DNA of 64,000 bases, from NCBI GenBank assembly GCA_024138015.1, contig JAMXBB010000006.1, forward strand, positions 72,637,555-72,701,554, written 5' to 3'. This document shows positions 10,390 to 21,948 of this stretch, piece by piece. Position numbers and translations under genes: made by a program. The notes under the pieces are model-generated. The model worked only from the letters and a program-made list of their open reading frames with translations. It made no database searches and was not told where the DNA came from. This DNA is from Lumnitzera littorea (Eukaryota; Streptophyta; Magnoliopsida; Myrtales; Combretaceae). Positions within the stretch are counted from its first letter, which is position 1; each line of letters starts with the position of its first letter.

Positions 10390-12955
10390 GCCTTCTATTA
10401 CTCCTTCTGATACCCATGCTAATATGGTTGGGGACATTCCTCCACCTATAATGCAACGGCCACCTTCAATAGCTAGCAGGAATGTGAATGACTACGAGGA
10501 TTTTGATACGATATGTTTCCTTTAGATTGTCTTCCATTAGTGAAAGTGGATTTATGTTTATAGTTGGTGTAGATATTGATTGTGAGATAATTAATCGAAA
10601 ATATTGTAATTATTTTTGTCTCATTATGGTTAAGATGATTATACTGAAGACCTATCGCAAAGTCAGCTGTATAGAGAATCACTAAGCAATACTTGTTCTA
10701 CTGCGGTTGAAGGTTTATCTAAAAGACAGAGGAGGCAAACAAGTGACATTTGGAATTATTTCATCGCTATAGCTGGAGAAGACGCTACTTAGTGTATGAC
10801 ATGCAACAAAACTTTATTTGAAAAGTTCAAGTCGGGAATGGGCTACCTTATACGGCATTTAAAGATGCATTAGAAAAAAAAAAAAAAAAACGAACCATTG
10901 GTTAAAGTTCCAAATGCTCGATCAACAGAAATTTCGTTAGCTATTAAGGAAAGCGATATACCATTTATATTCAACCAGGAGGAGGCACTAGAAAGTCTTG
11001 TTTAAATGATGGCAATTGTCAATATATCATTTCACACAGCGAGCCATGAAGATTTTGGAGAATGGGCATCAGGCTCATTGTAGCCAGAATATAAGCATGT
11101 GGGGCTGCAAACCTTGCGAAATGAAATGATTGAATTGTTTATATGTAAATGCAAACAGTTAAAGGCATTGCTACATAGTCTTGAATCTAGGTAACTTAAA
11201 TCCGAATCTTTTCCTCAAAATTATTTGGATTACTGTTGTTTCAAAATTCTTGTTGTTCTCAATATCATTTGTATCGTCGTACAATGTTTCTTTTACATCG
11301 GACATATGAAAATCCCCACTCATCGATATTGATGACAATTATATGTGTGTCATAGCACATTAGATAGATGAAAATTGGGTTGTGCAGAAGCAGATTATCA
11401 CATTTATGTTGTTCTCGGAAGCTCACACGAGTTTGGTAATCACATCCAACATCTTGGACACAATTTGGACCTACGATATTTATAGGCTGTTCAGCATTGC
11501 CTTTGATAATGCATCCACAAACATAGCTATGATATGACCGTTGAAACAACAACTGAACCCAATTTACGAAAAAAAAGTTTTTCCATGTCTATTGTATATG
11601 CCATATTCTAAGTCTTGCAATACAAGATGGCATGAATGCTTGTAGGATAGTGGATTACCTTATCAAGATTCATTTTGCAAAAAATTATATCTATCACAGT
11701 AAACAGAAACACTTGGAATATATCAATTGCTGTTGGAATGAAAACCATGAGTTATTCATCCCACCTCGTGATGTCATCACATGATAGAATTATACACATG
11801 AGATGTTAGACAAATCATTGAAGGTCAACAATTTGTATTACATAAAATTATTATTACATTCATTGGGTCTAACGTTTATTTAGCGACATAATTTATTCTT
11901 ACCTTACGATAATACTTTATACTAAACACTTTCTTAATTGGTAATTTAGGTCTGGAAGGTCTTAACCATTTTTTAAAACTCCCACATCAATTGGAAAGTA
12001 AGCTAAGAGCCCAAGTTTGGCCAAATTCGTATAGCAGATTAGAAGAAAACAAGTAACTTGTCCGAGTTATTGAGTGCCTTCGTCCACCTGACGATGATTT
12101 TATCTGGCTGCTATTATCCTACCAATAATGCTGTACTCTCAAATCTCGTCGATATTGTTTATACTTTAGTAAACTTTACAAATGTACCGTTGCTCTTTTC
12201 TACTGTTACGACGATGAAGGCTAAATTGCTTGCATACCTTTTCCCATTTCCTCTTTTGTTTTATGTTGTTACAATGTTAGATCTACGGTACAAGTTTCAC
12301 AGTACTTATAATTTGCTAGAGGAATTTTACTGAAACGTTGGCTTGGAAGATGCTACGATTGAAGCAATGAGGCTCAACACGAAAGCTGAGAGCACATTCA
12401 AATCCCTATTCCTCTGTCATAAGGGTATAATGCAACCTTCGTCTCAATCGTCTTAATCTAACATTCATACCATTAATTCTAATGCTACATCTACGAAGAA
12501 GAGTAAGTAAATCGCTCAAATAAGCTAGAATTCAAGGATTACTAGTGACACTACCATTAAAACTTTCAATGAACTATTGGTATACTAAGTCCAACACTTA
12601 TCGGAAGATGAGGCTGATGTGGATGTTCTTGAGTAGTGGGCAGCAAAGTCTTACATGATGCTTATCTTATTAATTGTTGTAAGAGATGTTTGGGGGGCTT
12701 TAGCTTCGACGGTGTCAATTGAATAAGTTTTTAGCTCAGGCGGGTGAGTCCTCAGCCCTCATCACCTTCGGCTCAAAGTTGAAACTATTGAAGCCATTGT
12801 ATGCCTCAAGGATTGGAGAGATGCTCAAAAGAGGAGACAAGGGAGTGTAGAATCAATTTTTGGTCATGAGGAAAATGAGGAAGTCATGTGGTCATTCCAG
12901 GCAGGGGAAAGGAGATGCAATGGATTGATGCTAATGACAATGAGTATTGATTGGA
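10390..12955 (+). pseudogene. hAT transposase, multiply broken
   Basis: Domains follow the usual order. First is an acidic lead-in with SNTCSTAVEGLSKRQRRQ (about 10,690-10,740). Then comes a BED zinc finger with SDIWNYF, CMTCNKT and LIRHLKMH (10,742-10,872). The RNase-H-like core gives MCVIAH, IDENWVVQKQIITFMLFSEA and IAFDNASTNIAMI (about 11,330-11,530). A middle region runs from about 12,058 to 12,330 (SGCYYPTNNAVLSN, then VVTMLDLRYKFH). The C-terminal dimerisation block reads ASTVSIE, VFSSGG, VLSPHHLRLKVETIEAIVCL (about 12,695-12,815). Intact relatives cut and paste DNA as dimers. Here a TAG sits just before the first zinc-finger Cys, another interrupts the dimerisation motif, and frame changes occur in between, so no active protein is expected. 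It lies between the terminal repeats of the 8.3-kb element and is its probable enzyme. Confidence 0.85.
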
Positions 12956-13950
12956 ATACATTTTGTTCCATTCTATGATAAGTATTAGTTTTGATTGATT
13001 GGCTTATTTATACTTCTTTCAATTTGATCTACATCTTCTAACAATTAAATTTGTATTTATGCCAATCTATTTATTATGTTAAGTCTCTATCTCCTTGCGT
13101 CGGGGATGTGTTTTGACTTTAGGCCCATGACGGTGTAACCCATTTGATGAACTTGTTCGAGTCTTAGTGTACTTACTTTAAGTCAGGTTCATACAATTGA
13201 TACTGTTTTGATTCAATGATCCAATTTCATATAATATTTACCTACTTCGATTCATGAATGTAGTGTAACTTAAATTGAATTTAAAATAGATTTACCTAAT
13301 TAAATTAAGATTATTAGTTTATTAAACCATTTATTTATATCTTACTCAAGCTCAACTTGCTCAATCAAATTAAAAACAAGTAGATTAGTTAAATGAAATT
13401 ATATCAAGAAATTATAATAATTATTATGTCTTTTTGTTTATTTAATATAATATTTAAATTTAAAAAATAGGTACATGTTACACTTACTAGTATGATATAA
13501 TTTTAGTAAAAAAAACTAACTGATTAAACAGATAAATTATTATATCAAATAAACTTTTTATCAATTTAATACAATCTTTAAAAATTAAAAATTACATACA
13601 AGGCACACTAACTATTATAATTGCAACAACAAAAATCAACTAATTAATGTATTAAATAAATAAATTATTGCATCAAATATACTATTAAATTAAAAATACT
13701 TAAAATACCATTTTCATTTACATTTCCAAAAAATAAGAGACCCAACTACCTACATGCTTTTATACTCATGCCTAAATAGCCCATCAATTTTATCATGCTT
13801 GGTGTAAATATACTCGTGTACTCGAGTCTAAGCCCACTTGTGCTCATGCCTTCTACTATTCTCGCGTGCTCGTGCCTGGACAACCCATGAAACAAGCCCA
13901 ATTGTGTTCGTGCTCACGTGCTTAGCCCATTTACCATCCCCATCAAAATG

Positions 13951-15215
13951 AGATGTCATATCCTATATGATAATTTGGATTTCAAAATGGTCATATGTAT
14001 ATATATATTTATATCATGGTTTTGGGTTTCTTGTAAAGTTTTTTGTATTCATGTATTGCAATATTTTTTGGAAGTTTATTATTTTCATTTTTCTAAGTTC
14101 CCAAAACATTTTATTTTTTCCATATAAGTTTAATTTTTTAGTTAAACTCTATCCTATATAAATTAAATTTAGAACTAAGTTATTTGTGAGCTTTATGGGG
14201 CCTAAAGATACTATACACTACTTAGGGATAATCATAAAGTTTTTAAACCCAAAACATTTTATGATAATAGAAGTTAATGTAATGAGTATTTTATATTTAG
14301 ATGATGGATTAGATGATTTGTATTATTAAAATGTTCTTCCTATTTAGTGTTTAGTAAGTTTTTCCAATCTCCTATACAGGAAGATGACAAATATGATAGT
14401 CCTATTTTGTTTGGATTGAGAATTGGATCACAATAAGTCATATTTTATTTTATTTTAACAAATGAGTCATAAATTATTGAACATACATCAAGTATATAAT
14501 ATCAGGTCTCAAACCCAAGTTACTTTTTGATCAGTGTTTAGCAAATTGCGTGATCTTTTCTTCTAGGCGTGACATTACTAATCTTCATCTTTCTTCTACC
14601 CAAAGTGCATCTAGATTGAATAAGGTAGAAACAAATCGAATTAAATTAGAATAATACCGAACTCAAGTGCAAACTCAACTCGAATATTCAACACTTGAGC
14701 TTGATCATTCAAGTATAACTTTTTAGCTTGAGTGTAACCTAAAGTACTTTTAAACATGTTTAAACTTGATTCAATTGAACTTATTTATATATTTGTTCAA
14801 TAAATTTTATATATTTTTTAATTGTTATTATATTAAGACTTTGATTATTTGAAGCGCATGAAGTGTGCATACATATATATATATATATACATACATACAC
14901 ACATAATACATATATACTACATGTGTGAAAGACAAATTATTTTTTAAGTTACTCAATGTTTATAGAATAAGAAAACATTGGGTATGTAGAGTAAGAATTA
15001 AATTTGAAAGATATCTTAGGTGGTGTGGATGCTTGGATGGATGTGGAATGGTTGAAAAGATAGTTTTTAATGAAGTCTAAAGCCTTAGTAGTTATTTAAT
15101 GGTGATTCACTTATTATTAGTAAATTTTGAGAGAGTGTGTAGAGTCTAATATAATATATATTAGCTTTTTGCCTAATAATAGATAATATGTATGAACACT
15201 TCTATAGGATAGAAA

Positions 15216-15251
<36 letters not shown>

Positions 15252-15955
15252 ATGTGTACCTATAACTCAATTCAAGCTCCATCTAATTTTGAGTATATGA
15301 AATCAAGTATATCTAAGCTCAAGCTCAATCTAGTTTGCGATAAACTCTTGAATAGTTGAAGTTCAAGTTTAGCTAAGCTATAATTGTATCAATTTTGAGT
15401 AAACATCGATGTGACTTTGACAACAAATACCAAGGTAAGCTTGAGTATTTAATAAATAGATATAGCTTAGTTACTAGTAGCGAAGCTCCAAATATCCCCC
15501 TCCTTGACATTAGAAATAAGTATTACTGCTCTTGTCAATTAATTTATAAGATACAGAGATGCAAAGTTAACTTGTAATACGGGTGAGCAGATGATCTTAC
15601 TGGAGCTTAGAGCCAACTCTATCCTCTATGATCAGAAAGGTTGTATTGAATATTGGAGTCCCATTTTCAATTTTCTAAATTAAATTTCCATCAGTTAAGG
15701 TAAGGTAAGGCACTACGTACAACATCTTCATACTTTATATACTATATTCATCCTAAAACTTTGTACAACATTCATACTTTATATATTATATTCACCTTAA
15801 AATTTGCACTTCAAATATATAAAATATAAATTCCAAAATTATGCTACTACTGACCCCTATAAAAAATATTACTTAATAATATGAAAGGACAAAATATAAT
15901 GTATTTTCTTTTTTACTTATTCCAAGACACAAAATCACAATAGGAACTAATAAAA
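13951..15955. other. AT-rich intergenic DNA with microsatellites
   Basis: No gene recognised. It contains (TA)n near 14,873-14,888, a compound (TA)n(TG)n run near 15,216-15,252, and two stretches rich in 'aagctcaag' words (about 14,640-14,780 and 15,260-15,400). Those stretches look like arms of the GGTGTAA-type MITE family. The short open frames are unsupported. Confidence 0.6.
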
Positions 15956-17152
15956 AATGAATTACGAAGGTCCATATGGATTCAAGCTTTAGAAGGGAGT
16001 TTATCAATCATTACCTCTGTACTCGCATAGTTAGGAGTCCAATAAAAGACTAGTCATTACCATTCAAATTGCAACCATCGTTCCACTAAACTAATAAATA
16101 ATAGTGTTCATCTCCTTAGCCTTAACCCCTTAAAAAAAAATGGTGTTAAGTCACCCTTTAACCCTTTTCATTGTACCGTCTTTTGTCTTCTGACATTGTT
16201 TACTATTTTAATGTTATTACTTGGGTCTCACTATCTGTACCTTACTCTTTACTATATATTTTTAGATAGATGTTATTCGTTTTACTAACAATGAATGAAA
16301 TTAGGACATATGTAAACGGGACACTAATTGAATCAAACTCAAGCAAATTTTAAGTCAAGCTCAAGTAGCTTGTCAGCTAATTTAGTTTGCTAATACCTCT
16401 AATTATATGTAAAGATCACTTTCCCTTATCTCTCTCTCTTTCTCTCTCTCTAGTTTTGTAGGGAGATAATTTTTCTCTCGTTTGGAGTGTGTTTGCACCA
16501 TTCTAGGTGTTTTTTGCTTCTTTCTCTCTCCTTTCTATTTTTCACTATTCTTCATTCCTTTCTTATGTGCTAAAACAATCTTGCATCATATAACTGACTA
16601 AGAGAATTTGTTTTTCTAAATCATGAGCTCATTCATTCAACCTTTAATCGTCATTTCATAGTTGCCGTATATACATATTTCATTAGGAAAAAATTCAACA
16701 AAAAAAAAAAATCTAGAAAATTTCATTTCATAACTATTGCATAGTTTCTGGTTATTTCTAATTTGTAGTCTCATCGTTGTCTTTATTCCTATAAGTCTCA
16801 TCTATGCTCCTTTTACTTTGTTCCCTTTTTTAATCTTAGCTCATTCTCCATTAATTATTTTTGTAGAGTCATGGCTCCTTCCTCTATAACAAATCTGTAA
16901 TCAAAGTAAAAACCAGATGAAATATTCCTTAAAGAGCTAGATGAACTTGAATTAAAGAAAACCATTGAAGTTTTAGTGGTAGTGAAAATCATTTTGGACA
17001 AGAATCTGTATAAAAGAGCAGTCATTAGTATTATGAGGAATTCATTGAAGGGGTATGGTGTTGTTTCAATCTCTTTTATTCATGCTAACATGTATTTAGT
17101 AGGTTTAAAGGATAGATCTAACACTGACAAACTCTTAAATGAGAGCCTTCGG

Positions 17153-18086
17153 TGATACAATCTCTTAGATGAATATACGAATCCAATATCACGCATAACT
17201 AAAGGGATAGGTTCAAGCCACAAGATGGTTTGAAAAGTAAATGATAGTTGAGGGTGAGTAAAGGGTTTCTGTACACTGACGATGGATATGACGCACCAAC
17301 GCCTCACACAAGCTCATGTCACACTTGATATAACGCATGAGTATGACTATAGGTTATTCGCTACTAGTCCACGTTCGAATGGGCTAGATAATAGTAGTTC
17401 AAAAGTAAGCAAGATGACAATTAGCTCAAAAGAGGGTAAAAGTTCAACGTATTCTTCTATATATTCTAGTGACTATTACATTATGTGATTATTTATAGTA
17501 CCCAGTTATTGCAAGTTCTATGTTACAGATAATTACAAAAATGAATCCCTATTTACTAAATAAAAGGAAAATAATTTATAAGAAAAACACGAAATCATGC
17601 GCAATAAACGTCATTTGTCAAAAAGGATAGTACTATTGTTAGAAAGGACAATGTGCGTACATTTTTACTCTGCGATTCTAATAATAGTGTGATTCGAGTA
17701 GGGGTAAGCCATTGTTCAAGTTTATTCGGTGTCAGAAGTTTGACATCCTGACTACTAAGGTTGGACTGGGGTTGGCTCAAAGACAACTCACAGTGGGGTT
17801 GGCTTCAGATGGTTGGCTCTTGACAGTTATCAACTCAGCTTCGATACCATAGAGATTACTGTATTCAGATTTGGAACTTAGATTAGTGCACAATAGAGGG
17901 TTCCGTTCAGCATGTTGGCTAGTCACCTTGGCAATGCCTTGGATAGCATGGAGAACAAAGTAGCTCGGTAGATTAGACTGGGGCAAGCACTACTCCTTAG
18001 TGCTTAACTCACCTCAAACAGCTCGGTCGACCACCTAAGAGAGCTCTCGGGCTCGAAACAGTGTAATTGGTCTATGATCCCTATCA
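17153..18086 (-). repeat. 3' LTR of Gypsy element A
   Basis: It aligns along its length with 20,274-21,211. Shared stretches include 'gatggatatgac', 'aagctnangtcacacttgatata' type sequence near 17,310-17,330, and the 'ggttggctcttgacagttat' block near 17,810. The two LTRs have diverged visibly by substitutions and small gaps, so the insertion is not recent. Confidence 0.85.
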
Positions 18087-18095
18087 TCCCCTCCA
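18087..18095 (-). other. polypurine tract of Gypsy element A
   Basis: On the minus strand TGGAGGGGA ends directly at the first base of the 3' LTR (TGATAGGG). The same tract precedes the LTR of element B at 58,929-58,937. This is where plus-strand DNA synthesis of such elements starts. Confidence 0.75.
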
Positions 18096-20258
18096 GGTTA
18101 TTTGAGTTGAGATTTGGGATCAAATCTGGTTTAAGTCCAAGTTGCTTATCTTCAGGAGTGTAAGGTTGGAGGTCAACAATGTTAAAAGAGTCCGAGACTC
18201 CATATCCTTTAGGTAATTCAATCTAATAGGCGTTAAGATTGATCTTTTCAAGTACTTTGAAAAGTCCATTGTCTCTAGGAGAGAACTTGCTCTTCTTCAA
18301 GTTTAGGAGTCGTTCCTTGCTGGGGTGTATCCAAACCAAATCGCCTGGTTGAAATTATCTCTTCCTCTACCCTTAGCTTTGCTTCTCAAGCTTATTATTA
18401 GCTCAACACAGTTACTCTACAACCTTCTGGTGTAGGGCTTTAATGGCCTCAAGTCTCTCGACAACTGGCCTGTTATCATCAAGCATCGACTGAGGTGCTT
18501 GATCCAATGGTAGTTCATGGTTGAACCCATAGGTAACCTCGAATGGAGACATGCTTGTTACACTGTAGGCGGTCTTGTTGTAAGCGAACTCAATGATCGA
18601 TAGGCATAGATCTTAGTCGGCTATATTTCGTCCGACAGCAACTCGCAACAAAGTTCCTATTATTTTGTTGATAACTTTGGTTTGTGGGTGGCAGGATATG
18701 CTGTACAGCGGCTTGGTTCCCGTTTGCCTCCACAATGTCCTCTAAAAGTGGCTCATGAACTTAGAGTCTCGGTTTGAAACAATGGTCCTGGGAATTCCAT
18801 GCAACTTGATTACTTCCTACAAGAAAAGAAAAAAGATAGCTAAAGTGTCCTTAGTTTTGGAACAGGGCACAAAATATGTCATCTTGCTAAATTGATCTAT
18901 AACTATCATGATGGAGTCCTTCTCTTAGGACATCCTAGGAAATCCTAACATAAAGTTCATACTCAACCGGACCATGGTTCGATCGTAATCGGCAAGAGTT
19001 GGTAATGTCTTTGCTTAGCTCGACTCTTCGCTTTTCCGCAAGTCGCACGCTTTTTGGCAAGTCACACGCTTTTCGACAAGTCGTACACTTTGCTAGCATG
19101 GATTAGACATCTCTCTTCATCCTTGGCTAAAAGAATTTGGAGGATAGTACCTCATAAGTTCAACGCTGGCCAAAGTATCCTATCAATCCCCCTCCATGCG
19201 CCTTACACACTAGTAGTTCCCGAGTGGAACAGGTCAGGATATATAACTTTTTCTTCCTGAATAAATATCCGTCCTCCCTATAATAGTCATCTAGTGTCCG
19301 TTCTTCCTCACAATAGGCATAGATAGGACTAAAGTATGGGTCCTCAACATACAAATTCTTGATGGTTGAAAAACCAAGTAACTTTGTTTGCAGCTCGGTT
19401 AAGAGGGTATGTCGTCTTGACAGGGTATCGGCCACTATATTGTTCTTTCCATTCTTATATTTTATGACATAAGAAAACCCTTCCATGAACTCAACCCACT
19501 TAGCTTATCTTTGGGATAACTTCGGTTGGCTCTTTAGATATCTCAAGGATTTATGATCAGTGTAGATCACAAATTCCTTAGGCAATAAATAGTGTTGCCA
19601 TACCGTTAGGGCTCGAATTAAGGAGTAGAACTCCTTGTCGTAGACAGAATAGTTAAGTGTAACTCCTTGAAGTTTCTTACTGATGTAAGTAATAGGTTAG
19701 CCTTCTTGCATCAGCATAGTACCTATGCATAGTTCAGACACATCATAGTTTACTTCAAACACCTTATCAAAACTTAATAGAGCTAAGATGGGAGCTTTAG
19801 TTAACTTCTCCTTCACATCCTCAAAAGTCCCCCTCTCTTTCTCACCCCATCTGAATTCAACATTCTTTTTTTAGAGTTCGATGAGTAGGGCTACAATCGT
19901 ACTGAAATTCTTTATGAATCAACAGTAAAATGATGCTAGGCCATGAAAACTTCTCACATTAGCAGAACAAGTCAGCTTGGGCCATTATATGATCACTCTT
20001 ATCTTCTCTTCATCAACTCGGATGCCACTTTCGCTCACAACAAAACTCAAGAAGATCACCTCGGAATGGAAAAAGTCGCACTTCTTTAAATTGGCGTAGA
20101 GCTATTTAGCTCAAAGTTTCACAAGCACTTGTCGAAGATGTTCTCAATGAGTCTCTAAGTTGGGATTGTACACTAAAATGTCATCAAAATAAACTACAAC
20201 AAACCTTCCTAGTAATTCTAGAAGCACAGTAGTAGAATCTAGCTTCGAACGTAACTAA
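18096..20258 (-). pseudogene. Gypsy A pol remnant: RT core, RNase H, integrase
   Basis: Read from high to low coordinates. The RT core has VVYFDDILVYNPNLETH near 20,150-20,195, followed by LYANLKKCDFF. The connection and RNase H region gives NVEFRWGEKER, KAPILALLSFDKVFEVNYD, PITYISKKL and YTDHKSLRYL, then EGFSYVIKYKNGKNNIVADT near 19,420-19,486. A zinc-binding and integrase region continues from there, and a C-terminal integrase segment lies at about 18,120-18,350. Stops occur throughout. The open stretch at 19,160-19,486 is the longest intact piece. Confidence 0.8.
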
Positions 20259-20270
20259 GCTCTGATACCA
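20259..20270 (-). other. primer-binding site, initiator methionine tRNA type
   Basis: The minus strand reads TGGTATCAGAGC three bases after the 5' LTR. This is the standard complement of the 3' end of plant initiator Met tRNA used by many LTR retrotransposons. It fixes 20,274-21,211 as the 5' LTR and the element's orientation as minus. Confidence 0.9.
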
Positions 20271-20273
20271 AGA

Positions 20274-21211
20274 TGATACGGACTCGTGGATGAATACACA
20301 AACCTAATATCACACGTAATCAAAGGGATGGGTCTAACCCACGAGATAGCTTGAAAAGTAAATGATAATCGAGGGTGAGTAAGGGGTTCCCATGCACTGA
20401 TAATGGATATGACACATTAACGCCTTACATAAGCTTAGGTCACACTTGATATAATGCACAAGTATGACTTGAGGTTACTCGCCACTAATCCACGCTCGAA
20501 TGGGCTAGATAAAAGTAGCTCAAGAATAAGTAAGATGACACTTAGCTCAAGAGAGGATACAAGTTCAGTGTATTCTTTTGTATATTCTGCAGACTGTTAC
20601 ATTATGTGACTATTTATAATATCCTATTATGGTAAGTTCTATGTTATAAGTAATTACAAAAATGAATCCTTATTTGCTAAATAAAAGGAAAATAATTTAT
20701 AGGGAAAACATGAAATCATGTGCAACGAACATCATTTGTCAAAAAGGATAGTATAATTGTTAAAAAGAACAGTGTGCACGCGTTTTTACTCTGTAATTCT
20801 GATAATAGTGTGATCCGAGCAAGGGTGGGCCTCTATTTAGGTCTGTTTGGCACCTTGACTACTGGGATTAGACTGGGGTTGGTTAAGGGATAGTTCATAG
20901 TGGGTTCAACCTCAGATGGTTGGCTCTTGACAGTTATTAACTTAGCTTCGATACTGTGGGGATTACTGTATTCAAATTTGGCACTTAAACTAGTATACAG
21001 CGAAAGGTTTGGTTTGGCACGTCGACTGGTTACCTCGGCAACGCCTTGAATAGCATGGAAAGCAAAGTAGCTCGGCAAATCAGACTAGGGTAAGTATTGG
21101 TCCTCGATGCTAGCACTGCTCCCGGTGCTTAACTTACCTCGAACAGCTCGGTGAACCACTTGAGAGAGCCTACAGGTTCAAGAGAATATAATCGATCCTT
21201 AATCCCTATCA
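20274..21211 (-). repeat. 5' LTR of Gypsy element A
   Basis: Partner of 17,153-18,086. On the minus strand it begins TGATAGGGATT and ends GTCCGTATCA, next to the primer-binding site. The short open frame at 20,833-21,078 on the minus strand lies wholly in the LTR and has a counterpart in the other LTR. It is not a gene. Confidence 0.85.
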
Positions 21212-21948
21212 AACTGGGTAGCTTCTATGATTAGGAGAGAGATGTATCCAATGGATTGGTGGTATAATCCCCCATCCCATCTCCTACGGCTTATCCATTT
21301 AGATTCATCTAATGATATTTCATCTTTTGATGTAAACAAGGGTTATACCCATTTTGACTTTGGTTAATTAATAAAAGTTCATCTTTTGAGTGGCAAAAAA
21401 AAAAAAAAAGGCTCTAATTATAAATATGCAATCAAATGGATTTAACTTGAACCATTGATTCTCTCTCTTTCTCTCTTGGCCAATTGAATCCTTGGTTCTC
21501 AATTAGAATGATGCTTGCTCTTTTCCCATTATATTGTTTTGATCATTTGCCACAGCTACTTTGAGTTCTAATTATCGAATTATGAATAAAAGGTACATTA
21601 TCCTAACAACTTGACAAAAATGGAAGGAATTGCCAAAACATAAATAAGAATAAAAGTAAGAAGAACAACACTTAACTTTCTTTGCAAGTTAATAATGATT
21701 TTGGAATTCATATAAGGTAAGATGATTTACTTAATGGATTTTCATTTTGCATTCTTTGTTGCAAATATTAGAGCTTTCTTTGTTCAAAGAAAAGAGAAAG
21801 TAATAGACAGACCTTGAAATTCGTGATAATTCAAGCATCTATAAGCTATCTAAGCAACTACAAGCATCTTTACCATCGAATTTCCCTAGCAAAGTAAGAA
21901 TTATGCTACCATCTCATGCTTGTGGTATCTTTTTGGTTGGTGAGGTAT

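Larger units (their letters stand above)
5615..13942 (+). mobile_element. 8.3-kb hAT (Ac-like) DNA transposon, degenerate
   Basis: The left end reads TAGGGATGATACATGGG (5,615-5,631). The right end (13,926-13,942), in reverse complement, reads TGGGGATGGTAAATGGG, so 14 of 17 positions agree. The start resembles the known maize Ac terminus, which begins with CAGGGATGAAA or TAGGGATGAAA. Flanking 8-mers are TTAAAATG (5,607-5,614) and TCAAAATG (13,943-13,950), 7 of 8 identical, as expected for the 8-bp duplication made by hAT enzymes. Subterminal DNA at both ends is dense in GTGCT, CACGTGCT and GTGCTTAG words, like the subterminal binding sites of Ac. A hAT transposase remnant lies inside on the + strand. 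It also carries unrelated blocks at 5,980-7,110, 7,652-8,997 and 8,960-9,490. Stops throughout the transposase make it non-autonomous now. Confidence 0.75.
17153..21211 (-). mobile_element. Ty3/Gypsy retrotransposon A with two LTRs, internally deleted
   Basis: Two direct LTRs of about 935 bp (17,153-18,086 and 20,274-21,211) both start TGATAC and end TATCA on the + strand. A primer-binding site and polypurine tract show that the element reads on the minus strand. The internal part is only about 2.2 kb. It starts almost directly with the YFDD catalytic motif of reverse transcriptase, so gag, protease and the RT N-terminus are gone. RNase H and integrase follow with many stops. No 5-bp target duplication is visible (left flank ttcgg, right flank aactg). 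Together with the missing LINE body, this suggests a deletion or rearrangement at one border. Confidence 0.85.
16408..21411 (+). mobile_element. LINE retrotransposon, internally replaced, with poly-A tail
   Basis: An 11-bp direct repeat CTCTAATTATA flanks the insertion (16,397-16,407 and 21,412-21,422). The right end is a 3' UTR-like stretch with 'ttaattaataaaagttcatc' followed by 15 A (21,395-21,409). This is the signature of target-primed reverse transcription. The left part has a CT-rich leader (about 16,420-16,560) and then a broken ORF1 with DELELKKTIEVLVV, ILDKNLYKRAVISIMRNSLK and VSISFIHANMYLVG (about 16,940-17,100). That pattern is the DUF4283-type domain of plant L1-like ORF1 proteins. 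ORF2 (endonuclease and reverse transcriptase) is absent: a Gypsy element occupies 17,153-21,211, and only about 200 bp of LINE follow it. Confidence 0.75.

Noticed and set aside
11265..11552. Open minus-strand frame of 95 codons
   Set aside because: Antisense shadow of the hAT transposase core on the + strand.
13084..13160. Possible gene start after the hAT transposase
   Set aside because: Balanced composition for only about 80 bp, no open frame of note, and it lies inside the hAT element's right flank.
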